Positions 49,140-59,973 of a DNA stretch of 64,000 nucleotides are shown here, one piece after another. This DNA is from Acanthochromis polyacanthus (taxonomy: Eukaryota; Chordata; Actinopteri; Pomacentridae), in NCBI RefSeq assembly GCF_021347895.1, contig NC_067120.1, forward strand, positions 19,329,361-19,393,360, read 5' to 3'. Position 1 is the first letter of the stretch; the number at the start of each line of letters is the position of its first letter. The notes beneath the pieces were generated by a model that was not told the origin of the DNA, did no database searches, and was given only the letters and a program-made list of their open reading frames with translations. Made by a program: the position numbers and the translations under genes.

Positions 49140-50062
49140 TGCATTGTCTGTAAACTTGGCAACAATGGTCACTTGGTGTTGACGTCTGTGATCATGTGAG
49201 GAGGGAACAGCAGTACAGCAGGTGGAAATAGGTCCAAAACAGCAACTCAGAAATGGTTCTAAACAGAGACTTTTCATTTGAAAATAATGATCAAGACTAA
49301 ATGAAACTAATATTTTACAAAAAGCCCAGTAAGTGGAAATTACAGTTTTAGCTAACAAAAATACAACTTTTAAGAAATTTACAATTAATCGTTTAGGTTT
49401 TCTTACAGTTCAGTTGTTGAGGAAAAACTAAAAACTGTCGTTGGCACCATCTGTCCTGAGTTTACTTGGTTAAAATAAAGAGGTAAGAGTGGCTGCTTGG
49501 GTACACAAAGTGTCTGACTCTAACACTCAAGAGCACAGTTAACAGCAATTCAACAATTTAACACGGAGTATAATTTTCTTTTCTCCCATCAAATACATAT
49601 GGTTTATTTGACAGAAAATGCTCGAAAAATCAGGTTTTCTGAGACTGGCTTTAAAAAGTGTTAGGAAGTTGTATTGGTTTCACAGCATGATGAAAATTAG
49701 CCCAGTAGATTTTTTTTCCACCTAATTTATTTCAAAATCAAGAAAAACAAAACAAACGAAAACGCTATCTGCTTTCCGCAGATTACACAAAGGAGAAGGG
49801 CCATTTGCCACATCTCTTACTTGGAAGACACACAGGCTTTGGTAAATGGTGATAATTTGGACAGATGATAACACACCTGAAACATTCAGAGACTTTTGGT
49901 AGTCTACTGAATAAAAGTAAGTGGGTTTTGTTGTAAGAGTTTTCAAATGGAGCATTCTCTGTCAAACACGTCCATCCTTTAATTTGATCAAAACATTTTT
50001 TGAAGCACATATTCAAATCCAGATGACAAAAAGATAGTTTGCTCTTAGTTGTTGGTCTCTGA
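49140..50062. other. No gene recognised
   Basis: AT-rich spacer between two transposons, with nothing identifiable. Confidence 0.5.
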
Positions 50063-51057
50063 TACACTATATTGCCAAAAGTATTCGCTCACCCATCCAA
50101 ATAATCAGAATCAGGTGTTCCAATCACTTCCATGGCCACAGGTGTATAAAATCAAGCACTTAGGCATGCAGACTGCTTTTACAATCATTTGTGAAAGAAT
50201 GGGGTCAGTGGATGCTGAGGCGCATAGTGCCAAGACGTCGCCAACTTTCTGCAGAGTCAATCACTACAGACCTTCAAACTTCATGTGGCCTTCAGATTAG
50301 CTCAAGAACAGCGCACAGAGAGCTTCATGGAATGGGTTTCCATGGCAGAGCAGCTGCATCCAAGCCATACATCACCAAGTGCAATGCAAAGCGTGGCATT
50401 CAGTGGTGTAAAGCACGCCGTCACTGGACTCTAGAGCAGTGGAGACGCCTTCTCTAGAGTGACCAATCTCACTTCTCCATCTGGCAATCTGATGGACCAG
50501 TCTGGGTTTGGCAGTTGCCAGGAGAACGATACTTGTCGGACTGCATTGTGCCAAGTGTAAAGTTTGGCGGAGGGGGGATTATGGTGTGGGGTTGTTTTTC
50601 TGGAGCTGGGCTTGGCCCTTTAGTTCCAGTGAAAGGAACTCTGAATGCTTCACCATACCAAGACATTTTGGACAATTCCATGCTCCCAACTTTGTGGGAA
50701 CAGTTTGAAGCTGGCCCCTTCCTCTTCCAAGATGACTGTGCACCAGTGCACAAAGCAAGGTCCATAAGGATGACAGAGTCTGGTGTGGATGAACTTGACT
50801 GCACAGAGTCCTGACCTCAACTCGATAGAACACCTTTGGGATGAATTAGAGCGGAGACTGAGAGCCAGGCCTTCTGGTCCAACATCAGTGACACACTCCT
50901 AAACCTTTTGGACTGCCTTCCCAGAAGAGTTGAAGCTGTTGTAGCTGCAAAGGGTGGACCGGCGTCATATTAAACCCTATGGATTAGGAATGGGATGTCA
51001 CTTACATTCATATGCGAGTCAAGACAGGTGAGTGAATACTTTTGGTAATATAGTGTA
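50063..51057 (+). mobile_element. Tc1-like transposon with both ends, internally damaged
   Basis: The inverted ends are CACTATATTGCCAAAAGTAT (50065 onward) and ATACTTTTGGTAATATAGTG (to 51055), differing at one base over about 30 (CTCACC/GGTGAG included). TA flanks at 50063-50064 and 51056-51057 give the Tc1 target duplication. The element is 991 bases, shorter than usual full-length Tc1 elements (about 1.3-1.6 kb). It contains a broken transposase (separate entry). The good condition of the ends means it could in principle still be moved by a related transposase; that is inference. Confidence 0.92.
50212..50955 (+). pseudogene. Tc1-like transposase, one stop and one frameshift visible
   Basis: The frame starts at the first in-frame ATG (50212) and begins in a helix-turn-helix-like region (RRRQLSAESITTDLQ, ISSRTAHRELHGMG). 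The next block has WCKARRHWTLEQWRRLL, then a TAG at 50455-50457 where the family has tryptophan, then SDQSHF with the first catalytic [21 protein letters not shown] follows (about 50560-50620), then [15 protein letters not shown] with the second D. Near 50812 a frameshift moves the reading to [18 protein letters not shown], which keeps the catalytic E. The last part is shortened and ends in stops. The N-terminal DNA-binding part is also shorter than usual. Non-functional as it stands. Confidence 0.88.
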
Positions 51058-53264
51058 TTTCCACTGGGACCCAGTTACAATGGAGATGTAGCAATTTAAG
51101 TGAATTTTCCAAAATAACTATGAGATTCTGAGTTGACCACTGGATAAGTTACAACCATTCAAAGGTGGTATTTTAAAAGGTGAATTCATGATACTCAGCC
51201 CAAAAACTATGAGCGTTCACACTATTTAGATCATTGTTTCACTTAAAGGATTCATTTTAGTCATTCAAAGAGAAGTCTTTCATTCGAACAGAAAAAAAAA
51301 AAAACTCCTATTAGCAAGAGGTGGCTTATTGTTGTTCAGGATGTCCATCCAGAGCCATAAAACATGCACTGTATGCATATCACTGACTGTCATTTCTTGC
51401 TCAAGGTTGGCTCTGGAGGGAAACAAACCTGTGACCTTCCAGCCAGAGAATAATCTCTGTCATCCTCAGAAATATGAGGCCATATGTCTGGGCCTGAGAA
51501 CAATTTGGCTCATAGTCAGACTCTCAGGAAAGTCATGTAGACAGTCCTGCTTTCTAACTGATCACTTTAAAACCAAGATTTAACACAAGATTAGATTAGG
51601 AACTGTGGTGGGAAGCAGTCGACAAAATTGTTTTTAGACTTTTGTGTTGACTTTTGTGTTATATTTTGTGGGTTTTTTTCCTATATTGATTCATAACTGG
51701 GTCTGATTTATAAATGTGTCATTTAGCTCTTACTGTGCTGTTGTTCAGATTTTATTTAGGCTTCTGTGAGTGTCAATATATTAAAACTCAGGACTGAAAT
51801 AAACACTCCAACATAGGTTGCATAACTACCAGACAAGTGCCGGAGACAGTGGTGTCTCATTTTCAGACTTCATCTATCGGCGATGACTCATATCTGTGTA
51901 GCCATGTGAGTAAAATGAAAACACAACATGCCACAAGATGAAAAAAATCCTTTTTGTACCTAAAGCATGAATATAGTGTTCTGGTGTTATTATGGATACA
52001 TAAATGCAGGGGAAGTTTCACCACTCGTATTTTAGGACATGAGCTGGACGATGGCACCTGGTTGCTCTCAGTAGGTAGCTTCATAATCAGCCGGAGGAAC
52101 AGATTGTTCACTTACATTTTTGTCTTGTCATCATTTCCGGCTGCTGAAAGAATCGGCTGATCTTAGCACTGTTGGGAGCCAAAGCCCAGTCATTTTGTCA
52201 AACTTTCTTATGGAAGATGAAGTAAACACTGTGTACTAATAGATACACTAAATGTTAAAGACAAATTAAAACGCTTTCCTAATACGGCGATACTGATCCC
52301 CTGTGTGTGACCGGCTGCATGGATCAACAGTTTTACGGCTTAAAAAGTGTTTTCCTATTTTATCCTGTAGCATTTATTAATCTCCTTTGATCTGTATTTT
52401 TACCTGGGAAGCCTGATATTCATCTGAATTACCGATAACACTTGACATATGGAAAAATCACAACAGTAGCCTGTGCAATGATATATTACCTGTTCATTTT
52501 ATCAAATCAGTATTTACTTTCTGTTTGTGAGAGAGACTGCAACAGTGCTAAGAAATAGAGAAATAATTACATTTACCCATTTGCACAACAACCCCAAGAC
52601 ACGTCATTTTGGCAAAGTACTATGCAGAACCTATCGGCACTGAATGTCTGTGCAACTTGAATTACACAAACATTACTTATAATCAATCACCTTTAGTGCA
52701 TTCCTGGTGGAGAAATTAGAGTTTAATATGTTTTTGTGATGGCAGCTCTTACAGTTATCACTGTTCTGCAAGCCTATAAAATTGAACATAAACAGCAGTT
52801 CACCATTTATCTCAGGCAAAAATAATGGCATGGTGGTTAATCAGAAATTGAAATCAGTGTCAGCGTTGTTGTATAGTGTCTAAGGACATGTGTAAACCTG
52901 TCGCTGAGAAAATTCTGTCAGATTTGTGAAGCAGAGGAGCACTGGCATACATTGCCAACTCATGACCATGATAGATGAGTCCCTGTTAAAAGGTGCACTC
53001 TCCTGCGTTTTCCCATCACTCGCTGCATGTATGTGGCCCCGGACAATGTTCAAATCATTCTAGGTCAGAAAATGGCTATTTATGCGCTGATCGACGATGC
53101 TGTTTTCTTTGGCATTTCCTTGCTTTCAGTCCAGGCTGTAAGAATACACATGTAAAGGCCACGACACACTGTGGAATTTTCGGCTGGATCATAGTCATTC
53201 CCAACAGCCATAATGAACAATGATTCCATGTGTGGTTCAGATACAGCTGCCTGTGATTATACAC
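51058..53264. other. No gene recognised
   Basis: AT-rich DNA with a poly-A at 51291-51304 and no assignable repeat. Frames at 51329-51583 and 51863-52160 have no domain. Confidence 0.5.
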
Positions 53265-53420
53265 CGGACCAGTAGGTGGTTTCATGTGCTCATGAAGCTT
53301 CAAGAAATGAACCCTTGCTCGAACCAACTGGCTCAAGTGGTTCAATGCCTCATGAGGCTTCATCTCACCATCACTACCCAAAATGTTTGTTGCATGAGCT
53401 CCAACAAAACCTGTCCAGGG
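53265..53420. repeat. Possible short dispersed repeat with CTCATGAAGCTTCA-type words
   Basis: TGCTCATGAAGCTTCAAGAA (53287-53306) and TGCCTCATGAGGCTTCATCT (53346-53365) are related words about 60 bases apart, with GAACC near each. They look like sub-terminal repeats of a small DNA element, but I could not define ends. Confidence 0.3.
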
Positions 53421-53679
53421 AGAAGGCCACTTTGACAAACAGGAAGTGGAAGATTCCAAGCAGATTTATAGAAGGGGGAACTGGACTGTACTAAGTGTGG
53501 TCGAGTATAGAGGGGTGTTTTGTGGGTTTTTAAGGCTGATAATGATTATCAGTGAGACATTTGGAGGAGATATTCATTTGTAGTGAATGAAAGTATTTAA
53601 AATCCTGGAGTTGATGGCATTTTTTCATACCAAAGGCTATACTATGATGTTTTCTAAGAGACATACTATGCTGCTCTGT

Positions 53680-53800
53680 TTTTATTTTATTTAGCCTCTA
53701 TTTATACAGGTAATCTCATTGAGACACTGAGTCTCATTCTCAAGAGACACGTGTCCTTAAATAACATTACAAGACAGCACTGAGTCACTGACAAACAACA
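53680..53800 (-). mobile_element. LINE 3' tail (L2-type), minus strand
   Basis: On the plus strand the text reads TTTTATTTTATTTAGCCTCT, ATACAGGTAATCTCATTGAG and TCATTCTCAAGAGACACGTG. Reversed, this is the known end of a fish L2-type LINE, in which a CTCTTG...CTCAATG...ACCTGG-like segment precedes a final (TTTA)n-complement tail. It fits as the 3' end of the minus-strand LINE whose coding remnant lies at 54630-54925. Confidence 0.6.
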
Positions 53801-54013
53801 TTAAAGGGGAACTTCGTTTTTTTTCAACCTGGGGTCTGTTTCCATATGTAATTTCATACATGTGAGTGATGGAGAAATGAATTTTTCGACATAGCTCCAG
53901 CATTTAGCCAGGCAGGCAGCTTAGCAGCTCAGCTAGCAGCTCAGCTAGCAAAAAGTATGGGGCAGCTGGCCTCCCCGCGTCAAAGTCCGCCCTAACGTGC
54001 TTTTTGCCCCACA
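53801..54013 (-). repeat. Dispersed TTAA-ended repeat, copy 2, inserted in a LINE
   Basis: Reverse complement of 107-319. It starts on TTAA (53801-53804) followed by AGGGGAACTTCG and carries the AGCTCAGCTAGC repeats at about 53926-53950. Beyond 54013 the similarity to copy 1 fades, so the far end is undefined; it may reach the TTAA near 54433. Its position between the LINE tail and the LINE coding remnant suggests that it jumped into an older LINE. Confidence 0.75.
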
Positions 54014-54629
54014 AAACCGGTGTTTTGGAACGAGATTTGAAAAAAGGCACACACAGAGACATGATGTCTCCACATGGATAAATACATAATAGAAAAATGT
54101 GCTTTTTAGTACAATTAAATGATCACCATGTGCCATCATTATAACATAGGACATTGAAAACACAGTAACTTACCCGTGACCTGCAGTACTTGCTTCTGCT
54201 TACAGTGGCATGAATACAGTGCAGATGGAAGCAGACAGCACACACACCAGGACCACCAAAAAAGAGGCTGGGATACTCACCAGCTTCCCATCAATAACAC
54301 ATATAGATCCGTTTACTGAAGCAAAACAAGAAGCTATGCTGCCAGGGATTCTACTTGCGCTGTGATCGGAGAATACTGCTTCTTATCTTCCATCCAGCCA
54401 ATCAGTGTACTTCCTTAAGGAGTTGACGTTAACTTTACCTGTAGCTCAGGCTGAACTGGCACAAATGTGACCCTAAAACAGTTTTATCAATTTATGACAG
54501 ATCATTTCATTTTGTGTTTAATTAATCAGGAAATTGTATTAGGATGAAGATGTTATTCGCAAGAGGGATCTGATTGCACAAACATATAACTGCACATACA
54601 CAGTGACAATAACACAGTCCATTTACTCT

Positions 54630-54925
54630 GGACAACAATCACATGCTCGTGTCATGTTAATGAGGTCTGGACTCAAATTAAGATGGGAAATATCTTGGCA
54701 GTTTAGATAACAAGACCTTGTAGATGATGAAGACGCAAACATGCTAATGCCCTCTAGTTGTCAGTGACGTCCTGCCAACCTTTTCATATAACTCACAGTG
54801 GTGAGTGCAGTGACTGTCTGCAGTAATGAATCTCAGAGAGCTGTGGTAGACGGCATCCAGGGGTTTAAAGGTGGTGGCAGCCACATAAGCATACAGGAGA
54901 CTGTCACAGTCCGGTGGGCAGTATG
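54630..54925 (-). pseudogene. LINE ORF2 C-terminal remnant (L2-type)
   Basis: Read on the minus strand from about 54912 down, the frame gives DSLLYAYVAATTFKPLDAVY, HSSLRFITADSHCTHHCELY and EKVGRTSLTTR. This is the segment after the reverse transcriptase domain in many fish LINEs (pattern ...L..LD.VYH.ALRFIT....THHC.LY..VGW..L..RR). A TAG interrupts the frame just after TTRGH (near 54758). FIIYKVLLSKLPRYF follows on the same strand (about 54740-54690). The reverse transcriptase core itself is absent. The remnant is dead and 5'-truncated. Confidence 0.78.
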
Positions 54926-55004
54926 ATAGATAATGATTGCTCCGGTTTCTTAGGAAAAGCAGGCTTCCAGTTAGAAGCTTTCATTTTAGAGTAGAGTGTA
55001 TGTA

Positions 55005-55170
55005 TTTATGCAGCTTTTTTTATTTTTAAAATGGGACAGTTCGTATTAATGAACATTTACATGTAAATGCGAGAGATTACAGCCATATAGCTAATATCCA
55101 TCTCAAGTCCCATTACCAGGTTAAAAATGAAAAATTACAAATAACATAGTACCATAACTGAACAAAGACA
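55005..55170 (-). repeat. Possible LINE-derived tail
   Basis: TTTTATTTTTAAAATGGGACAG, split by the start of the interval, is followed by TTCGTATTAATGAACATTTA, and resembles the reversed 3' end of another fish LINE-like family that I remember only vaguely. Ends are not defined. Confidence 0.35.
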
Positions 55171-55539
55171 GAGAAAAAAGAATGACAAGCAACAAGCAGT
55201 AAAACATAGCGCACACAAACTGACAAAAGCTGGAGAACCAAGGCAAGCTACCAACAATAACTAATTAACATTTACACATGGCTGCATTGCAAATATCCTT
55301 TTGCTGTTATTGCACATACAGTATCTCTATATCAGGGTGTTTTACATGCATGTCAAAGGACAATCTGCTGTCTAGTCAAATTTATAGAGATTTATATTGC
55401 TGGACTACCACAATTATATCATCATTTAAAAAAAAAATGGATAGGATTAGGTGCATAAATTGTTTGACTAAAACAAACTACCTTTTAACAACCACTTACT
55501 AATGTCAACATCAAAAAGCTGCGGATATACTCAGACACT

Positions 55540-55870
55540 GACTGACAAGATGACTGGCAGTCTGCAGAGGTTTGGCAGAGAAGGAATATGTAAACATTAA
55601 ATTGATGCAAAGCAAATTGCCAAAATCACACAAGAGCTTTTTAAAAAGAAAAAGTGAAAGCTATGATCTGGCTAAGTCATCTGACTTGAATCTGATAGAA
55701 CACCTAATGTGGTATCTTAAAGAGAAAGGTGGAGAAACACAACCCCTAGAGCACAAATGCTGCTGAAAGAATTGTCTCTGAAGGATGGCAGAACATCTTC
55801 CCAGAAATTCGTCAATGACAATGTCAATGACTGTGTCTGCTGCCAAAAATAAAGGTAGACACTATTGAAA
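55540..55870 (+). pseudogene. Tc1-like transposase, C-terminal fragment
   Basis: The frame at 55572-55766 contains HKSFLKRKSESYDLAKSS followed by DLNLIEHLMWYLKEK, which matches the family motif SPDLNPIEHLW.YLK with two proline replacements; the catalytic E is kept. A further frame downstream (about 55764-55815) gives ERIVSEGWQNIFPEI, the usual helix after the catalytic core. The stretch upstream is scrambled, and no terminal inverted repeat is found. It belongs to a third Tc1 lineage by its WYLKEK wording. Confidence 0.7.
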
Positions 55871-57427
55871 AAACAAAGAATTTGAATTTTGGTAAGGAAA
55901 GGTTTACTGTTTTTTTTTTCTTTTTTTTTTTTTAATATATAGCAAATCTAAAGGAGTAAATCTGATCTGTTTGTTTTTATTTTTACATAAGAGCAAATAA
56001 CCTACTGTATAGCTTAGAAGTAATTCAACTACAGCACAAAGACACAATTTAGAATCATTTGACATTTGAGTTGTCTTGAAGTACAGTGATCTTTCCAACA
56101 CCTTAAGTTTCAGTAGGTCTGCTATGAGCTGCTCTACAGTTTGACTGCTGCCGCTGAGGGACTAGGAGTGGGTGATCTCATATTGTGTTCATCATATTAA
56201 TTTGGCATACGATCTGCTTTTCATAGGAGTTGTACAGATGGTAAATAAACACCAGCGCTGTCACAACCTTTCTTCTCCACCTGAACAGAGCAAAAGCCTG
56301 ACTGGTTGTGACACAATCAGGACGACGCAAATTTCAAGACACTATGCATCTTGGAGGTGAAACTGATTTTGTGGATTCCTCTTATCAGAAACTATATTTC
56401 TGTCAGTGTAGGCTTGTTGTGTGAGCTAATTATGTGAGCTTCGTCTCCAGTGGCATGTAGGCATTATATTTATTTCTTCAATTGATCCACTATCTGACAG
56501 TTGCCTGTACAGAAGTTACAGACAATGTAGGTTTTCTGCCACATTTGTTCTATTTCAGTTACTTTCACTTCCTATGTTGATACATTTAATTGCTAATTTT
56601 GCTTGATGTACAGTTTACAGCCTTTGATACAAACATTTGCGGTCAGGTTTTGATTGGTAAAGTGTGCAGGGTAAGTTGGGGCTGTGCGTTTGAGAGTAGT
56701 TATTTATTTTATCATTTTTAATTTTATTGTCTGGCTGAGTTATCATATTTATCCATAACTGCTGTTTTTGGCAGTTTCAATTTCAGGAACTACCACCAGA
56801 CTATGTTTCTATGTAACAAATAAATGCTTAGAATCGTGTTAATGTGCTTTTTTTTCTGAATAAAGAAGTTAAACATCATTTGGTATCTGTGCTCTCTGTA
56901 TCGGTCAAGAACAATTCTCCAGTGAGCCTTCACTAATTAACAAAGTAGCAGATACCAGAATCAACACCTCTGGTCAGAAATGTAAGAACAACATTAGAAC
57001 AAAAATGGGATGAAGAGATTTGTGAGATTAGTCTTGAGCTGAAGTGATAGGCTTGGTTTCTGGGTAATGTTGTGTAAAACTTCTACAGAATATGTATTCT
57101 TCCCACTGATGACCTTTAGAAATGACTCATGGCAAACTATGTGGTAAGTAACTACATTTTACATCTGTTTTGTTTTGTATGAGATGTGTGATCAATATTG
57201 TCTAAGCACAACATCTCTAGACAATTAACACTACATTTGCACGTCAACATAACTCTCTAAAACGCACAAGGTTAATGTGGTCCAGCAAATGTAAGATATT
57301 GCAGAATAATCAATACAGCAGCTGAGAAGGCCTTGAGGCCTCCTGTTCTAAGAATTGATGAGTGGGCCTGGAATTTATGGAATTATGTCTAAGAAAGGTT
57401 AAATAAATCAAGTAATGGTGTAAATAG
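55871..57427. other. No gene recognised
   Basis: Poly-T runs at 55911-55933 and otherwise AT-rich spacer. TAGGAGTGGGTGATCTC at 56164-56180 weakly resembles a hAT-type end, but no partner is visible. Confidence 0.45.
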
Positions 57428-57700
57428 TAGGGATGGACCCGAATATCCCGAATATCCGTTCGCTACGGCACTATCCGGATATTAATTTTGGTATCCGAAT
57501 ATTCGCCCGCCCCCTCTTGTGCATAAACACAAGACAAGATGCTGAAGACCGGTGTTTGGGAATTCTTCAGTTTAACTAAAGACTAAACGAGGGCGAAATG
57601 TGGACCCGGAAGACCAGACGAATGGATCCGACTATTATGGTTGTCTGCGCCGCCGCACAAACCACACGAACGGATCTGAATATTCGGGCCGTCTCCGCCG
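57428..57700 (+). mobile_element. hAT-like element end with CGAATATTCG words
   Basis: Begins TAGGGATGGACCCGAATATC (57428-57447) and is dense in GAATATCCG and CGAATATTCG words to about 57510; another GAATATTCGGGCC lies at about 57679. TAGGGATG-like ends with such sub-terminal words are typical of a fish hAT family. The segment from 57585 is GC-richer than its surroundings. A matching far end is not seen, so the copy may be truncated by or fused with the next element. Confidence 0.5.
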
Positions 57701-57769
57701 TCTCCGCCGTTCTGATACATGTTGAATTTATAAATAACGATTTTAAAGTGTTAATGGTTGTCTAAAATG

Positions 57770-57936
57770 TTAAAAGATCTTCAGATTCAGTAAAGAAGTT
57801 TTCCATGGCAATAGTCACATGTCCAGCCAATCATGTGATCCTTTGAGTTCATCTAAAATCTGTGAGAAAAACTGTGATTCAGATTGAGGATTGTGATTCT
57901 ACCCCTCTGATCTTTTGGCCAGATCACCCACCCCTA
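57770..57936 (-). mobile_element. hAT-like miniature element end
   Basis: On the minus strand it starts TAGGGGTGGGTGATCTGGCC (57936 down) followed by AAAAGATCAGAGGGG and then repeated ATTGTGATTC and AAATCTGTGA words, a layout common to fish hAT-derived miniature elements. The other end is not defined. Confidence 0.45.
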
Positions 57937-59761
57937 TGAAGCACATTGTTATACTCCAGGAAACCACACAGCTGTGTGTTGACCAGTGATTGTAGGATTT
58001 GGGACAGACAGGACAGCTTTGGGGTAGATCTGTAGTTGTTAAGGTCAGATGGAAACACTTGAGCCTGAGCACCTCCATATTGAGGGTACTTTTACCTGAG
58101 GCAAAAGGTGCCTTAAAAATTTCTATCAGTGAGGCAGCAACAACAGGAGCGTTGAGGCGAAGGAGTCGTAGATTAAAGCTGCCTTCACTCGGAACACTTC
58201 CTCAACTTACATGTATTAGTACATTATGTAGCTCAGACTATGTGACAGGTCTGGCAGAAAACTTGCTGTGTGGGAGGTGAGGACTAGCACAGAAGGAACT
58301 TTGTGATCTAGGAGTCTTGCCTTTGACAGTAGGTGTGGATACATTGTCAAACATTTCACATGATGTAATGAAATAAAATGTTAAATGCTTCACCCATGTC
58401 GTGTTTATTAACAATGGGCCCCATCTTTGCCAATAATTTCTGGCAGATGCAGTGTGGAGGACTTCCTTGTCACAGACTTTTCTCAGATCAAACAGGCATT
58501 TAGTTTGTCGAGGACCCATTGCATGCGTGCTTGGTCGTTTATTATATTAACGTGCACTGAATGTGCACAATATGCAGAACAAAAGGAAAGGATGTGACAG
58601 CCAAGACAGCCATTTATTAAAGCCCCCAAAGTGATCTACACTCTCAAGGATTGATAGTCATGTTTTTAATGTTAGAATAACCTGGAGAAAAGAGTTTTAT
58701 TGGACTTAGTCTTGGTCACCATTTCATAAAAGCAAACGGCAAATGTCTGGTTGCCATAGTTACTGAAACACTAAATGTGAAGAGTTCCTATTGCTGGAGC
58801 CCATAAATATGCATTTACTGTACAGTATATAGGAGTTGGATTTCCTCCACAGACTGCACTGGAATAAAGCAAAGCAATAGTGATTCAGGTTTAACTGCAG
58901 GGTTGTTTGCCCTCGGGAGTCCAACCATGTGTGCACTGCTTAAAAGAAAGCCAATTAAGGAATGGACATTAAAACTGGGAATACAAGAAAAGCTCAGTAC
59001 TGCTGCTCAGGAGAGTAACACAATAGTTACACTTCCCTGTAATTACACTTGAATACAATTGCTTGCTGAAGAAGATAAAGGTCTACATAGCTCATTCCAA
59101 TCACATGTCATGGGTTCCACATCTCACTGATTTCCCAGTAATACACCAGGACGTGGTTGTTTAACAGCATTGTGAAGAATGTAGTGAAAATCTATTACTC
59201 TACACAGTATTATCCACGTGTACCAAAGAGGCTGTGTAGCACTCCACAAATTAGCACTCACTACAACTACAATATGCTGTTTACTTACAGTAAAGTTGTC
59301 CATAAGATTATTTGTAAATCAATTTTATTGTTTCCTTTCTTCCACACTGGCAACGACACGTGGAGCTGAATTTGAATGCTAACTAGCCAGACTGTCATAT
59401 TTGTAGCCAGCTCTGTCGTGGTCCCTGAGATGAACAAAGATACCTGTTGTATCGCCATGTTCTTGTTTCCCTGCTAACCCCAATAGGAGGTGAAGCCTTG
59501 TCCAGTTGCGGCTTTGCTGCGCTTTCCTGTTGATGCATGCGATTCAGAACGGTTCTGTGCAACATACCTATCCTGATGGTTAAGCTGCCATTATACCCAG
59601 TGAGCTTTCATATTTCTGTGTATTTTACTCAAGCTCTCAAAGTTTTCTTTTTTGTTTGGGTGAAAATAGCAGAGATGGAAATTGGGAGCACTCAAGCAAC
59701 ACGCAAGCAACTATGAATCGAAGGACTGCTATTCAAGAGAAGTAAAAATACGCTCAAAACA
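57937..59761. other. No gene recognised
   Basis: AT-rich spacer; frames at 57999-58519 have no domain. Confidence 0.5.
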
Positions 59762-59973
59762 TAGTTTTGCTTGAAAGTTTGTGAACCATTTAGAAGTGTG
59801 ATCTAAACCATCATCATTCACTCAAGTCCTAAAAGTAGATAAAGAAAACTCCAAAGAGACAAACATAGAGCAAAATATTATACATGTCAGGTAAGATTTA
59901 TGCAGAAATATTTTAGGAAAAAAAACAGGAAAATGGAAAATTATATGATCGTTTCAAACTTTCAAGCACCACT
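59762..59973. mobile_element. Tiny Tc1-type derivative
   Basis: The left end TAGTTTTGCTTGAAAGTTTG (59762-59781) is an imperfect inverted match to CAAACTTTCAAGCACCACTG (59954-59973), which is followed by TA. The GTGGTGCTTGAAAGTTTG end and the internal CAAGTCCTAAAAGTAGATAA (about 59823) are those of a common fish Tc1 family. At about 212 bases it retains almost only the sub-terminal parts. The left TA has decayed to CA. Confidence 0.75.

Noticed and set aside
56164..56220. hAT-type end TAGGAGTGGGTGATCTC
   Set aside because: No matching opposite end, no duplication, and weak similarity.
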